64,000 bases of DNA from Aplectana chamaeleonis (Eukaryota > Nematoda > Chromadorea > Rhabditida > Cosmocercidae). The position numbers and the translations under genes are program-made. The notes under the pieces are model-generated. The model worked only from the letters and a program-made list of their open reading frames with translations, did no database searches and was not told where the DNA came from. Below are positions 44,867-56,747 of this stretch, one piece after another; position 1 is the stretch's first letter, and each line of letters starts with the position of its first letter. Location: contig JAPDOI010001563.1 of NCBI GenBank assembly GCA_029168955.1, positions 62,001 to 126,000 of the forward strand. The letters run 5' to 3'.

Positions 44867-47800
44867 GTCTGATCCTAACGCGAGACTCCCATCAAACTGC
44901 GGACGGTCGTTTGGCTCATGGGTTAGGACACCCACAAATCCACTCTCGCGGCTAAAATTATCCTTGATAAGGTATTCCAGAGAGCGACTCGGGGTCACCC
45001 TCCAGGACATGTCAGTTTCTTGGTTAGCTAAAATGAGGTAGTAATAGTCGCCCCCTGCTAGTTAAATTACAGCGCAAGAACATGTGTATCTGCGGAGGCG
45101 TCATGAAAAACGGGACATTTCGCTTTTCGCCTCTATAAATTGTTTTGGGTTTTGGCAAAGTGTTCTTGTGATAGTCAAGTTCACATAAACATAGAACTAC
45201 TTTCCTTACTGAGGAGTTCCGGGGTAGTCCTATTGAGCGTGTAGGGCCTTTCGGAGTGGCGTCGCAGCGAAACTCGTTGTCGCAGAGACAGTGTGAGTGA
45301 TGGGGGTGCTAAGCAGCACAAACCTTGGAGCGCGACGGGGGCGACCACCGCGCCTTCAGAGTGCGCAATTTGAGCGAGTCTCGTTGCGAGCTGGCAGCGA
45401 CGTCGCGCGATGGAAATGGTTTCGACTATTTTTGTCGCTGTCGCTACCGTACCGCCGTAGTTTCTTTGTGTTTGTAGGTGTTCCTTTGCTACTATCGGCC
45501 CATTAGCCTCTGTAAAACCATTTATTTCGCATATTTCATTGTTTTTTTTCAATCTAACTAACGGCGGCGAAGAGGTAAGAGACGCAGGGGCAGAAATAAG
45601 ATTCGTCGATAAGTCATAGCCACTTCCACTTTCTCTCGCTGTGGGGAGCAACGCGGCGATTTTCGCAGGTCCTTATGTTTGTTTTCTGATTTCATGGGGA
45701 ATTTCTCTCTACAGTTAGGTCCGTGGCTTGTTTCTTCAAAAAAACATTTAAATCTCACCCGCGGCTGGCGAGGGCCGTTGAAATCTAAGAATTGGGTGAA
45801 GAACGGTAGCTGCTGGGAAAATAATGTGAATGCTTCCTGGGACAGCTTGGCTCTCTTTGCCCAGCTGCTGACGTCCTTTTGCCAGTAGATTAGGGAGATA
45901 GAACGTTTTCGACCTCTGCGAAAAACTCGAATTCGCTCGAGCTCGCGCGTGCCAGATATCTGGAGACGCGTCAGTCATTAGCCTTTGTGCACTCAAATGG
46001 CGGCAAGCGGGTTCTCCTCTCTTTGTCAGAAGTATTTACATTATTCTGATCCTTTGCTACTTTTTCATCTACAATGTGTACTATATTCATGTTCGCCTAC
46101 CCACTATGAATTTCATGGTGTTTAATCGATGAATCATGTACGACTTCGTCTGAGTGAACGCGTTAAGAGCGCAAAGAGACCAGCGACATCATCTCTGCCC
46201 TTCTTCCCATAATCGTTTCTTGTGATGCACCGTTATCCGCTAAGCAGAAGTACGGCACTAAAAGTCAAAGAACACTATCATACTTTTCGAGCTTCAGAAA
46301 TTTTGCTAAGAGGTTGCCTTTGAAGTGCTGGTCACGTATCCGTTTTCTGCTTTCCGATTTTCTTAAAAATACACTGGTCTTGGTAGCCGAATGACAAGGA
46401 AGCTATCGTGATCAACCATAATATTTCCAAAATTGAATGAAGGCGGATATTGGATTTGTGATCAGGGGCCGTATGCATATCGTCTCCGTCGGGAGACGAG
46501 GGCCTCCGCTACGTCAGAGAGGCACCCGGAGGGGGTCACGCGATGCTCGATGTTTGGAGAGCTCCCGGCGGGTGGCTCCTATTGTCCCCACCCCGAATTA
46601 GGGGGAGATGTAGAACTTCAGCATTCTCACCTGGATTTTTCCAAATTCGTTTATTAACTGAATAAAATAGTCAATATTTCAAATAATAATCCACTGTCTT
46701 GTAAATTTTGCAGCCCTATTCCGAATTTTTCACAGAGTTTGGAGATTTTTTGAAAATATTCTCCGTCACACTTCCCACTGTTTTCCTGCTCTGCTTGAAT
46801 ACATCTTTCGGGCAAACAACCATATTTTCTTTTTAGGTGTTTTTGATAGGCTATACCTCAGTAAATTGTTGAGAAGGCGAGCGAGACCTTCCAAGGTTTG
46901 TGAAGAAAGATGGATTTTGGAGTAACGCCCCGCAGTAAAGGTTTCCCTCTCATAAAATTAGGAATCGGACAAAAGGAACGAGGATTGTTAGCGAGATGCG
47001 ATTTGGCACAATAATGAAGTGCATTGCGTGGAACACTATTGGGTTGGAGATCAGGCTGACTATTGGGCTGGAGGTCTTCAAATTTTAGTACGTGAAGCGG
47101 TGGACAGTAAGTATTTTTAGGCGTAGCAGACACGTTTTTTTTGGGTGACAGGCGTGTCTTCTATCGCAAGCATGCCAACGTGAGGCGGTTTTTGGAATGG
47201 CATCCCATCGAACTGTGCATGGACAACTGAGGTCTCCCAAGAACATGCCCCTCCTTGTATTATTATTATTCAAAAGGCCTCTTGAGAACATAGCACTGCA
47301 TGAAGCGTATATTGAGTCTGCGTCTGTAAACTCAACACTGCACAGCTGTTCTTCTTAGAAGCAGCTTTTTATTACTTACTGAAACAATGCATTCAAATTC
47401 TTCTAAGATGTTGCACCATAAGTCAAAATAGATTTTTCCGGTGGTTTTGTTTTTATTACAACTTACGGTGGCTTGACCGTATTTACGGTTTACGATTCAC
47501 AAAATATGAAATTTCGTTTACGCACACCCCCGCCTCCCACTGTGCATCGCGGGGACACTTTGGTCCTTCCCGCCGTGAAACTCCCCGCGTGGGGACGGGT
47601 GCACGCATCCACCTCTGAAGGAAGTGGTATGCATACGGCTAAGCAACTCAAGAAACCCTTCTGGCAAAGTTTCAGTGGTGTCTAGATTGTCCACCTATCA
47701 CAGTAGTATAAGTTCCGTAATCTTCCGACAAAGTGAAAATTGACTTCGTATTCGTATTCAGCGTTTCAAAGAACTCCCCTTTACAAAGTTTGGGCAAAAA

Positions 47801-48322
47801 TGTTTCTCCTCCGCTGGGGTTCGAAAAGTGGAATAATGCCGTCAAAAATTGTTCTTGCATTTACAGAAAATTGAGGCCAATTCACGATGAAAACGCAAAA
47901 TTGGATTTCTCGATTACCTTTAAAGTTTGCAGTACGCGCCCAAGAACTAAGGCAGGGTACGGCGCGGGGTGTGGATATCCACCACGGGGGCCTGAGCTGC
48001 GCAAGGGTGTAGGGGGGGGTCTGAGCTCTGCCGGGAGACCAAATGAACCTTTCTGACCGGGAAGATATAAATTTTCCTGGAAGTTAAAATTACACAACAA
48101 AAAACAGAGAAAATAACGCCCCAGGGAGGGGGTCTGAGAAAATCTCTAAATTTTCTGCCTTTGGAGGTGGGTCTGAGTGAATTTAGCTTTTTTCCACACC
48201 TCGCGCCGTACCCTGAACGAAGAGGAAAAGTCTCCAAGTTCGACTCTCGATAAACCTCGGCATCAGAACAATTTGTTGAACGTTCGTCTGTAGCACGCAC
48301 GAGGTGGTAGGATGACTTTATT
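44867..48322. other. FCP1 intron, 3.4 kb without recognised elements
   Basis: Open frames up to 156 codons (45181-45651, minus) are not recognised. A GC-rich island at 46470-46610 has a perfect GTCTCC/GGAGAC hairpin and further inverted words. Another GC-rich stretch is at 47520-47620. No splice-consistent FCP1 exon is needed here, because exons b and c join in phase. Confidence 0.4.
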
Positions 48323-48360
48323 GACTCACGTTTCGGCGGATCCGCCCTCGTCGGAGTCTG
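48323..48360 (-). ncRNA. Hammerhead-ribozyme-like motif of a Penelope-like element
   Basis: On the minus strand: GACTC, then CCGACGAG, then a self-complementary GGCGGATCCGCC, then GAAAC, then GTGAGTC. This is the hammerhead layout: stem I (GACTC/GAGTC), the CUGANGA box, stem II and GAAA. It lies just past the GIY-YIG domain on the same strand, where Penelope-like elements are known to carry hammerheads. It departs from the active consensus at U4 (C here) and at the cleavage triplet (GTG instead of GUH), so self-cleavage is doubtful. Confidence 0.6.
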
Positions 48361-48496
48361 AAACGGTCAAATTTACTTGTAAAATTAATCGGCCAAATGT
48401 AGATACTATCCTACAGAAATTCAGACAAATTTTCCAGAACGAATGGCACGGAAACATAGAACTGAGGGGCATACCTGTTCAAAAGTCTTCAGAAAA

Positions 48497-49040
48497 CTAT
48501 GTGATCAGTAGCAAAGCTGGTACCAGAGTGAGAGAAAGTACTCTAATCAGAAGCCGAGTCTGATGTAGTTCCCGTGTTATATTTATACCCTCGTACTCCC
48601 GCTTGATCTTGGGATCTCTCGCACTGATCCAGAACGCTTCCAGCGCTTTTCGCGCACTAGTCTGGGCCTCCCGCGCTAGGATCTCCACTCTCACCTCAAA
48701 ATCATCCCCCTCATGGCAATCAACCCTGTGGCAGCCCAGTGCAGTGCCGACCCGCGACCTTTCTTTCCCATCTAGGGGTTCCTTAATTTGCACATGTAAG
48801 GGACGAGCCGTTTCGCCGATATACTCTTCACCACAGCTCTGACATGTGATAATGTAGATGACGCCCGAAGCAGCGCAGTCGCCCTCCTTGCCTGCTGGGC
48901 AGATGACGCAATGTGGGGTAACGCATGCGCGGTCATATTGGCGATTGCGAACCAACTGCTGCTTGAAATTACTGGGAGGGATGGTCAGTAAGGATACAGA
49001 ACCTTCCAATCCCGCCCCGCGCAGGCGAAAAAGGTAGGTG
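48497..49040 (-). pseudogene. GIY-YIG endonuclease end of a Penelope-like element
   Basis: Minus-strand frame (170 codons from 49009, plausible residues continuing to about 49035). It holds a Cys-rich linker (CVICPAGKEGDC), then IYIITCQSCGEEYIGETARP, the core of a GIY-YIG nuclease. A helix with RVEILAREAQTSARKALEAF follows, ending EAFWISARDPKIKREYEG, with the catalytic Glu-type region. In Penelope-like retroelements this domain sits C-terminal to the RT and nicks target DNA. The RT is absent: the sequence is cut off near the MITE at 49054. The frame runs on past the usual end, suggesting C-terminal decay. Confidence 0.8.
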
Positions 49041-49053
49041 GTTTCTTTACGCT

Positions 49054-49544
49054 TTAAAGGCTGTGTTCACGATGATTTTCGTTCCGGAGTTTTCCACTCA
49101 AATCAATGCGTTGGACACCAAGTGTTACCAAAATTACGAAGAAACGGTTTGAAACGCACTAAAACGTCTTACTTCAGTGACATTATTCTCTGGCCTGGAA
49201 TAGTTGTCCGATTGGATGAACATGTTCACGGTGGTTTTCACCGGTGAAAAATGGTGTTAATCGAAAATGAAGGAATATTTTAGGTAAAACAGTATTAGTT
49301 AGGGTCCAAAGGAATGAGCAGAGCAACAGAGAGTAGCGAATTCCAAAAGACGGGTCCACAGAAATTTCGTTGTCAAAACGAACAGTTCCAGTGAGAGTGA
49401 AAAAGTGGGGTGAGAGTAAAGGATTTGGTGCTCTTCTGGGGCGTTTTTCTCGATTTCTTCGTCAGTTTAGTTCTACCCGGGGGCCAAACAATCGATTTAG
49501 CCATTGATCTCGAAATCGAAGATTATCGTGAACACTGCCTTCAA
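49054..49544 (-). mobile_element. TTAA-type MITE family E, copy 2 (reverse)
   Basis: Reverse-orientation copy of 37367-37859. TTAAAGGCTGTGTTCACGAT at the left, GATTATCGTGAACACTGCCT then TCAA at the right. The interior shares TACCAAAATTACGAAGAAAC and GTTGTCCGATTGGATGAACA with it. No coding capacity. Confidence 0.9.
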
Positions 49545-49783
49545 GTTGGCCCCGCGAATTAGAATGCAGCTTTCGAATGAATTGGGGATATTTTAAAAAT
49601 TCGTATGTGTGGTTTTTGAGGGTAGCCTAATTTTTTGTAGACTGTTTATCATTATTTGATCAAGTGGCCGGGGGACAACGAGGAGGAATTCCTCCAATCA
49701 GGGCTCTTTCCCTTGTTGTGCTCTGTGTTTTTATTCCGTATCAGTGTCTAGGTCGTTTTGAATAGAGTCAATCTCGCGTTCAG

Positions 49784-49874
49784 GAAAGACGGTCGAGCCG
49801 GTCAGAGAAGGGAGTCATCAACCGCGAGTGTGTCTATGATTCATCATGTACCAGAGCTCATCGTGTCTGACGAC
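49784..49874 (+). CDS. fcp-1: FCP1 exon c: linker before phosphatase domain
   Basis: Acceptor GCGTTCAG, donor GTGAGC, 91 nt. Its first base completes the codon begun in exon b, giving ...DLRE then KDGRAGQRRESS and SMIHHVPELIVSDD. The HxVPEL(I/M)VS block is a conserved FCP1 landmark just before the FCPH domain. Only 109 nt of intron separates it from exon d. Confidence 0.93.
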
Positions 49875-49983
49875 GTGAGCACGTATTGAATTCTTTTCGT
49901 CCATTCAAGTTATCAGAAAAGACGAATCAGAGTCATCGCAGCCAGCCTGCATGAAGCGTAAATGAGTAATTGCTTGTTTGCAG

Positions 49984-50112
49984 CTGGCAGAAGAAATTGG
50001 CTCAGCGGACTTGAAGAATGTCTTGAATTCACGCAAACTTGTCCTGTTGGTGGATCTTGACCAGACAATTATTCACACAACAAATAGACCTTTCAAAGTT
50101 GATCCAAAAAAG
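49984..50112 (+). CDS. fcp-1: FCP1 exon d: catalytic DxDxT exon
   Basis: Acceptor TTTGCAG, donor GTGAGG, 129 nt in phase 0. Encodes NSRKLVLLVDLDQTIIHTT. The first Asp of DLDQT is the phospho-acceptor of the HAD-family FCP/SCP phosphatases and the second is the acid/base. All catalytic residues of motif I are present. Confidence 0.97.
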
Positions 50113-50937
50113 GTGAGGTCAGTTTGTAGCGGAGGATCGATTTCCACTCAGTCGGCTCTCGGCTTATCGCTTGGTACATTCTGCGATTTACTTGCGCACT
50201 TACGCCGTTTTATGATTGCACCACAATTAGCTATATCACAAAAACTTGTCTTGTTTATGAACCCCAGTTGTGCAATCGCGGTGACTGCAGGTTTCCCCAC
50301 GATTATCGGTAGACCTCATTCGCATATGAAAAATTGCTGTCTGGCAGGTCTAACCACTTCCCAAGGAACAGTGAAGACAGTTTCAGGCAGGCCGTTGTCC
50401 AGAATCTCGACGAAGCTACGTCCCCCACTTGGAGATCAATTTTTTTGAAAAATTTCCAAAACTCTCACGTTCCCCGGCTCTGAAAAAAATGTCTGATAGT
50501 TCTCACAAAGAAATGTTCCAAATTTCTTTCAATTTAGATTTATTATTTAATATATACTGCACTTTCTATCCTACTGGTCAGCCTCGGGAGTGTAGTTTTG
50601 ACGGCGAGCAACATTGGCGATATCGTTGAAGACTGCAACTAATCCTTCAGTGCCTCTATAGTTTTGAACCAGAGAGAAATCAGAAAATTTCTAAAAAATC
50701 ATTTGTAATTGAAACTGTAGGGAAAGTTCCATTATGGCAGATTACGTGTACGGAGGGTACTCGAATGCTGAACTAGGTTCCCCTTCTTACGAAAAGTGAG
50801 TTTGAGAATTTCACGAAATTAGGGTGCCTTTATGATTTTGAAACGCTCTGTAGTCTCTTTGGTTCTACGCTGACCAGAAATGGTGTTCCACGTTAAGTCA
50901 ATCGACTTCGAAAATAAGGTGAAATCGTTCATTTCAG

Positions 50938-51090
50938 CATGGCGATATTCACACTTACACAATGTTCGGCACAGAATATCACACGAAGTTACGCCCGTAT
51001 ACGCATGAGTTCCTGCAGCACATGAGTTCACTTTACGAGATGCACATAATAACTTATGGGCAGCGACAATATGCTCATAAAATTGCAGAG
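50938..51090 (+). CDS. fcp-1: FCP1 exon e: FCPH domain, middle
   Basis: Acceptor ATTTCAG, donor GTAGGA, 153 nt in phase 0. Encodes KLRPYTHEFLQHMSSLYEMH then IITYGQRQYAHKIAE. It matches the FCPH stretch with the LRP, FL, YEMH and TYG...YA..I landmarks; the Thr of ITYG is motif II of this fold. The next intron is 11,411 nt. Confidence 0.97.
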
Positions 51091-51480
51091 GTAGGAATCA
51101 TTCATTTCTTGCAGGGCTTTCGCTATTAACAGGAACCGCGGAAACGCGATTTTGCGTGAAAATGTAGTAACCTAGTGGCAGCGATGGCTCGATGTTCCCT
51201 GTTGCATCGATATTGGATTTGTGACGAACGTTCTGTACCAGGGGCGGAGCTCAGAAGAGGCGCAAGAGAGACGTCAACGAGGTGCTAGCGAAGGCGCGTC
51301 GTCGCGGTGGCTCCTGGATGCACAATACTCATCGCACTTAGGCTCTGTCCATAGCAGACGTCTCAACGTCAACTGACGCTGGGGTTTTGCATCTGCAACA
51401 TTTGTTATTGATCTGACTCCCCAGCGACGACATCAGCCGGCCCGTCGCTGACGGTGGAGGCATAGCGGCAGTAGCGGCTG
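51091..51480. other. Start of second giant FCP1 intron, anonymous
   Basis: No element recognised before the LINE tail. Confidence 0.4.
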
Positions 51481-51494
51481 TCACAAAAAATATC

Positions 51495-52534
51495 AATCTT
51501 CTTCTTCTTCTTTGCAGCCGCAGGAAGGTTTTTGTCAAACGCTCAAGAAACGGGCGACTGTAACCGGTTTCGTCCACAAATCCCTTGTTGTCAAGGTGGT
51601 AGGCCTCTTTGGGCAATCGATTAGGTGCTCAGTTGTGTGGCCACGGCTACCGCAGTCCGGGCACTCGTCAGGCTTACTGCGATCGATCTTTTGCAAGTAT
51701 GACATCAGCATAGGGGAATGACCGGAGCGTAACGAGTCAAGGGTACTTCTAGCCCGCCTACCGAGTTCCATCTCGGTGTTGCTGACTACAGGTGGTACGA
51801 CCCCCAATATGGGATTGACGGTCATCTTACTCAAGTGATCCCTGACGAACTTGGTGTGCTCCTCACGTAAAAGACGCAGACGATCCAGTTGGGAGTCCGT
51901 CCATCTTCGTATATTGACTTTCTCAGGAGCATGAGCAAAAGGCCTTCTGCTATGTCTCTCTCTCACGGGATTCATGATCCTTCTTAATGGGTGGTCAGGC
52001 TGCTTGACAATGTTAATAACCAGTTGCTGCGCATGGAGTTGGCAGTGCTCCTTAACTGGCAGAATTTGGGCTTCAGCATGAAGATGTTCGACTGGGGTGC
52101 TTTTAGCACAACCTGTGGCAATCCGAAGAGCAGCATTTTGGACTCGCTGCATCTTTGTCCACAATGAATCCGATATTATGTGCTGCCATACCGGTGCAGC
52201 GTACTCCAACGCCGGCTGTAGTATTGCCTTGTACGTGGTCAAAATTGTCTTCTTACTACTTCCCCACGACGTTCCTCTCAGAGCTCGTAGGACGTTGAGC
52301 TTTGCTCTCTCTGTAGCCTGTTTCTGCTCAGTATTTTTGTGGAACTTCAACGAAGGATCTAGTACTTGGCCGATCAGCTTAGGGAAACCTGCGGCAGGCA
52401 GATTAGCGTCTTTCCAGTTCACAACGGGGTGAGCACAGTGTTCATTGGGGTCAGTGGAGAAAACAGATACAGATTATTTGGCGGCAGAGACAGTGCGCAT
52501 CATATCATCGAGAAAGCTCTTAAAAACGATGAGG
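51495..52534 (-). mobile_element. LINE 3' fragment D (same family as LINE B)
   Basis: Minus strand, 5'-truncated. From about 52534 (SFLDDMM, RT thumb) through 52422-51535, a clean 295-codon frame covers the C-terminal domain with CPDCGSRGHTTEHLIDC and a stop at 51535. It then runs to the (GAA)n tail at 51495-51510. It is very close to LINE B and free of the frame change seen there near 18700. At 52535 the coding sequence is cut by the GC-rich palindromic element. An in-frame stop lies near 52482. Confidence 0.9.
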
Positions 52535-52920
52535 TACTCAGACAATAGGTGCGTACTGACCGCTGGCAATCAAGGCCTCTGCGGGCGGTACGCCAGCAAC
52601 TTGCGGGCAGATCGCTGCCCATCGTGGCCTCGCCGGGCGGATCGCTGCCTCTCGTTGTCTCCGCGGGCGGATCGCTGCGTTTTTGGGGCGGATAGCGGCA
52701 CCTGGGAAAGTTGATCACGCTAGCGGGCGGATCGCCGGCAAGCTCTGGAGCGACGATCCGCCTGCAACGTGCCAGCAGTCCGCCCGCAAGGGCTTTGATA
52801 GCCAGCGATCCGCCCGCTGAGCCATGAGCGCCAGCGATCCGCCCGCAACCTGCCGGCGATCCGCCCGCCAGGGATTTGATAGCCAGCGATCCGCCCGCTC
52901 AAATATTACACGGTGAAACG
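52535..52920. repeat. GC-rich palindromic repeat element, copy 3
   Basis: TACTCAGACAATAGGTGCG at the left, followed by GCGGGCGGATCGCTGC words, then from about 52745 inverted CAGCGATCCGCCCGC words. Reverse complement of copy 2 with moderate divergence. It sits exactly where LINE D breaks and just upstream of the TATA-led unit. Confidence 0.88.
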
Positions 52921-52926
52921 TGTCAA

Positions 52927-53066
52927 TCATTGACGAGTTCTTTTCTGGTATCAGTATCACGAGCAGAGTAAGCGAACCGAAGTGTATAAAAGGCGCTCTA
53001 TCGCACTGAGTGCTCACTCGGCATTTCGAGGCCGATCCTGGAAGGTGACTTCAAGTCACTTTTGAA
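52927..53066 (+). promoter_or_regulatory. TATA-led structured unit, copy 1
   Basis: TATAAAAGG at 52985, then 33 bases later TCGGC...GGCCGA and GTGACTTCAAGTCAC, two small hairpins separated by TCCTGGAA. Upstream TCATTGAC and TATCAG words recur in the copy at 63731-63850, with the same 33-base TATA spacing. It looks like a promoter plus the structured 5' end of a transcribed repeat. What it drives is unknown. Confidence 0.55.
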
Positions 53067-53069
53067 GGA

Positions 53070-53424
53070 GCACTTAGAGGCCGGAGAATTTAAATGTAAC
53101 ACTGCGAGGATCGTCTCCTCGATTGCACTCAGACCATTTCTGGGGGGTAATACCAACTTTTTGCGCACTTTTTAATGGAAAAGAATTCGTTTCTCCGCAG
53201 TTGCTCTGAAAGTCAGTTCCGGAATTGCGGGGTTGCCCATGGGCAAGTTAGAGCAAAAACCAAATCTGTTTCTCGGCTGTAAGTAAAGAAAAGGAAGAAA
53301 CCACTTCTTTCAATCTTTGTGACAAGCTCGGCTAATTTGGAAAGATTTAGTGGCGAAGGCGCTTCCGATTTCTTTAAAAAATGTCGGCTGTTCAGACAAA
53401 TGTGAGGACTTGTAGCGAAGTAAC
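53070..53424. other. FCP1 intron, anonymous, downstream of the TATA-led unit
   Basis: Contains a GAGGATCGTCTCCTC hairpin near 53105, possibly still part of the transcribed repeat. Confidence 0.4.
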
Positions 53425-53548
53425 TTAAAGGCAGTGTTCACGATAATCTTCAATTTTGAGATTATTAGCTATATTGATTGAATGCCCCCCGGGTAGATCT
53501 AAAATGGCGTAGAATTTGAGGAAAACGCACCAGAACTACACGAAATCC

Positions 53549-56500
53549 TCAAAGGCAGTGGTCGCGATAAAATTTGGTTGATTTCTTTTCCCCTCTAAAC
53601 CCTTGTCTGGGTTTAGAGTAGAAGGACCAATGAGAAGAAATCGCGAAAAAACCGCTGTTTCGAGCCAAATTTGCTTGAACTTTCTTGCCTTCTGATGGTG
53701 GACGAGCCCACTCCACATCACCGGCATCGATGATCTCTGACATCAAGAACTCAGAACTTTCCAGCCTAGGTTGTTGCGTCTAATTAGCCCGATTCCTTGT
53801 TACGTGCGTCTTTACAGGGTCAGTAACAAACCGCTTAGACGCAAGAAAGCTACTCAAATTGTTTATGACGAGTGCGTCTTTCACAACTGATTGATTTCTG
53901 GTCGATAACCACTGCATTTCACCTTTCCCCGATAAGTTCATGTGTTTTGCTGATAAGAAAACTTTCTCAGATTTTCATTTTGTTCGTGATTCTACTAACT
54001 ATATTTCAAAACAAGGCGGTAGCGTACGACTGCTGTGTTGTGCTTACTGAAGTCGGGACATTGATCCTAGACATGACTTTCACACATCCTGGGCTTCTCA
54101 AGTATTCGCGGTGTTCGTGAAAAATAAGGCAACCGCGGAGCTGTAGACGACGAGTATACTCGTCCGCGCGTACATTAACGCTTTGTCGGCGTCAAATCTA
54201 AAACTCTAAATCCACATATTACATAGAAATTCGTGCGACCCGCAATTTTACGCCCTGAAATTCGGTTTGAACTTACATGGGCAACCAGATTCTTTCTGGT
54301 ATACAGCGCAGTGCGAAAGTATAGGTCCACTATAAATTTCGCATTTTCGCTAAATTACGATTCGCGCTTCACGAAAATACAAAATTCAGTTACGCACAGT
54401 TACGTGTCCACGGTGAATATCGTCTCCCTAATTTCGTCGAAAATTAAAACAATCGGTAGCTCACTGCCGCATCAGAGTAAAAAACGTACAGAAACGGGTC
54501 TAGAAGAGCACTATGAGGCCATAATTTTTGAGTTTTCCGCGAAAAAACGCAAACAAGCGTTTTTGGCGCCCTTTTGCCTTAACTCTGTTCATGTTGGTCA
54601 ATTTGAGAATCCGAAGAAATATTTGGAATCAGGATCGAGGGTACTCTCTTTTAGCATTTGCACTATTTGGCATACTTTGTACAAAGCATTTAGGCGTAAC
54701 AGAATGGACACATTCGCTCATAAATGCCTTGATTGCGAAATCGCGATTCGGGTTTATTGTTTATTGTCTAATTTTGCATACATATCTTGTTGAAGAGGGA
54801 GCCATGTGTTATTCCAGAAAAAAGAGCACACGATGCTGATTCCCAATATCTTGTAAGATTCCCAAATGGACCCTTTTGAACAGAGTTATGGAAAAAAGAG
54901 CGAAAAAATGCTTTTTAGCGTTTTTCTTGGGCCAAAAACGCCAAAATAATGGTCGGTATTGCAGCAACAACGTTTCTCTGCAGTAAGGTATCTGCGAGCT
55001 CGAGGTATGAAACAATATTCCTGCAGGAAGGTTAAATCTCATAGTTATTTAATAATAATCAGTAATAATCTCAATGTCATATTGTTTTGTTATTTTATTT
55101 GTTAACTACAAGAACGTAGGAACCTTAAGCTATCCATTAATGCACTTGTCGTAGTCAAATATGAAGATAATTAGTGTTTTTGCCCACGAAGATTGGGCCG
55201 TTGCCGTAGTTATCATTATGCACATGTTGAACATCGATTGCAAACTCACGTGATGTACGGCGCGCCTCATAACGGCAAGTCGTTGCTATTTGGAATAAAT
55301 AGTTATTTGGTCTCTCTCGCGTCCACAGCCGCCGCCGTGACGAGCTCAGATAAAAACAGCCCACTTCCCGCCGGCCAAGTCGGGCTAGTCGACTTCGCGC
55401 GGCCCTAATTTTGTGGGCGTGGCACAGCGCCCCACTTCCCGCTGACAGAGAGGCTTTACCGTCTTTCCGCGGAGTGTCGGCGGGCAGACGGCTATTCCTG
55501 GGGGTCATCGAACACTCACTCATCGATTCCCACTTTGATATCATCATTGCACCACCCACTAGAGTGGAGCCAATGAACGATTACTGAGCAGAGAACGCTG
55601 TGTTGAGACTCTTTCCAAAACCCGCGCTGTGTGCGACGCTGACCTTGGGCAGGTGAGCCACTGTCTGTCAATGGCGTCTGCGAATGGGAAGACTGCAATA
55701 ACCAGTGGGTGTAGGAAGCTTCCCCGTAGAAGCTCACTCCTTACTTGTCAGGAGCAGTTAAATATGAAATCCCCAGGAGCGAATTTTTCAAATTTTGTTA
55801 GGAGAGACCTTTACTTGAAATGTGATTTTTAAATGTGCCGCAAACTGTTTTAGGACTGTCTTCTGTCCGTCATCAGATTAGCCGTAAGGCGGTGGCAGAA
55901 GGGCCGCAGAGTGCGTGTTCACCGTATGTGGGCAGTCAACGAAACAGCGCTGCCGACTGCCCGCGACCGATCTATTGGCCTTCCGCGGGAGGGGTTACGG
56001 GACGTCGGCTAGTGATACCGCGGGAAGTGTGATGTCTCTATCTGAGGAGGGCTCTGAGATTTTCAGTGTATTGGGCACGCAAACATAGAGTAAGGCGCCT
56101 GCGTGTTCAGCGTTTGTTACATGCGTCTTTGAGGAATGATTCATGCGCCTTTAATGTAAGGCGCCTGCGTGTTCAGCGTTTGTTACATGCGTCTTTGAGG
56201 AATGATACATGCGTCTTTAGTTCTAGGTATTTGCGTTTTCATGGTATGTAGCATGATGCTATCAGACTACATACTTATAAGGCAGAAATAGCTAGGCTGG
56301 GAAGTTCTGAGAACATCAGCTGGCTTGAAATTGAACTTCAATCAATGAACATTATCCTTCAGACTCATCTAGTCAAAAACATTGACTGAAGTGCTTGCTT
56401 TCATTGTTCAACTGTTTTTATTAGGTAAACGCCTTTATTTCTTCCTCTGAATGTCGATGATTTTTGACTGCTCGGAATGAGGCTGCGATCTTTTTTTGCG

Positions 56501-56662
56501 GCGCTGTGACCGTGTACACGAACTAGCATCTTTGGGCCCTAGAAACTCTAATTCTAGCCCGTTTTTCACCGCGCTACCTTCAAAGTTTTTCAGCTGTTTT
56601 CCATCTAAGCTGATTTTTATAGTTTTTTAGATAACGTTTTTAATAGCGACCACTGCCTTTAA
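53549..56662 (+). mobile_element. 3.1-kb TTAA-type element inserted in MITE E
   Basis: Left end TCAA-AGGCAGTGGTCGCGAT, right end ATAGCGACCACTGCC-TTTAA, an inverted repeat of about 15 bp with TTAA-like flanks. It interrupts MITE E at its CTCAAGTATC site. The interior holds frames of 186 (54233-54793, plus) and 134 codons (55155-55559, minus) that I do not recognise. It also has a 66-bp tandem duplication and A/T-rich repeat sequence. It may be a large non-autonomous element or a decayed autonomous one. Confidence 0.65.
56091..56222. repeat. 66-bp tandem duplication
   Basis: TAAGGCGCCTGCGTGTTCAG... repeated twice with two or three changes. Each unit carries ATGCGTCTTTGAGGAATGAT. Confidence 0.9.
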
Positions 56663-56747
56663 GTATCACCCCACCTCTTAAGTATCACAGGAAATGTTTG
56701 TTGTGACAATGAAATCTTTTGTGGACCCTTCCTTTGCAATTCTCTAC

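Noticed and set aside
48497..49009. Host GIY-YIG nuclease (SLX1-like)
   Set aside because: The Cys-rich linker, truncation at a MITE and the neighbouring hammerhead-like motif fit a Penelope-like retroelement better.
54233..54793. 186-codon plus frame as a host gene
   Set aside because: Lies inside an inverted-repeat element, has no recognisable domain, and is AT-rich repeat-like sequence.
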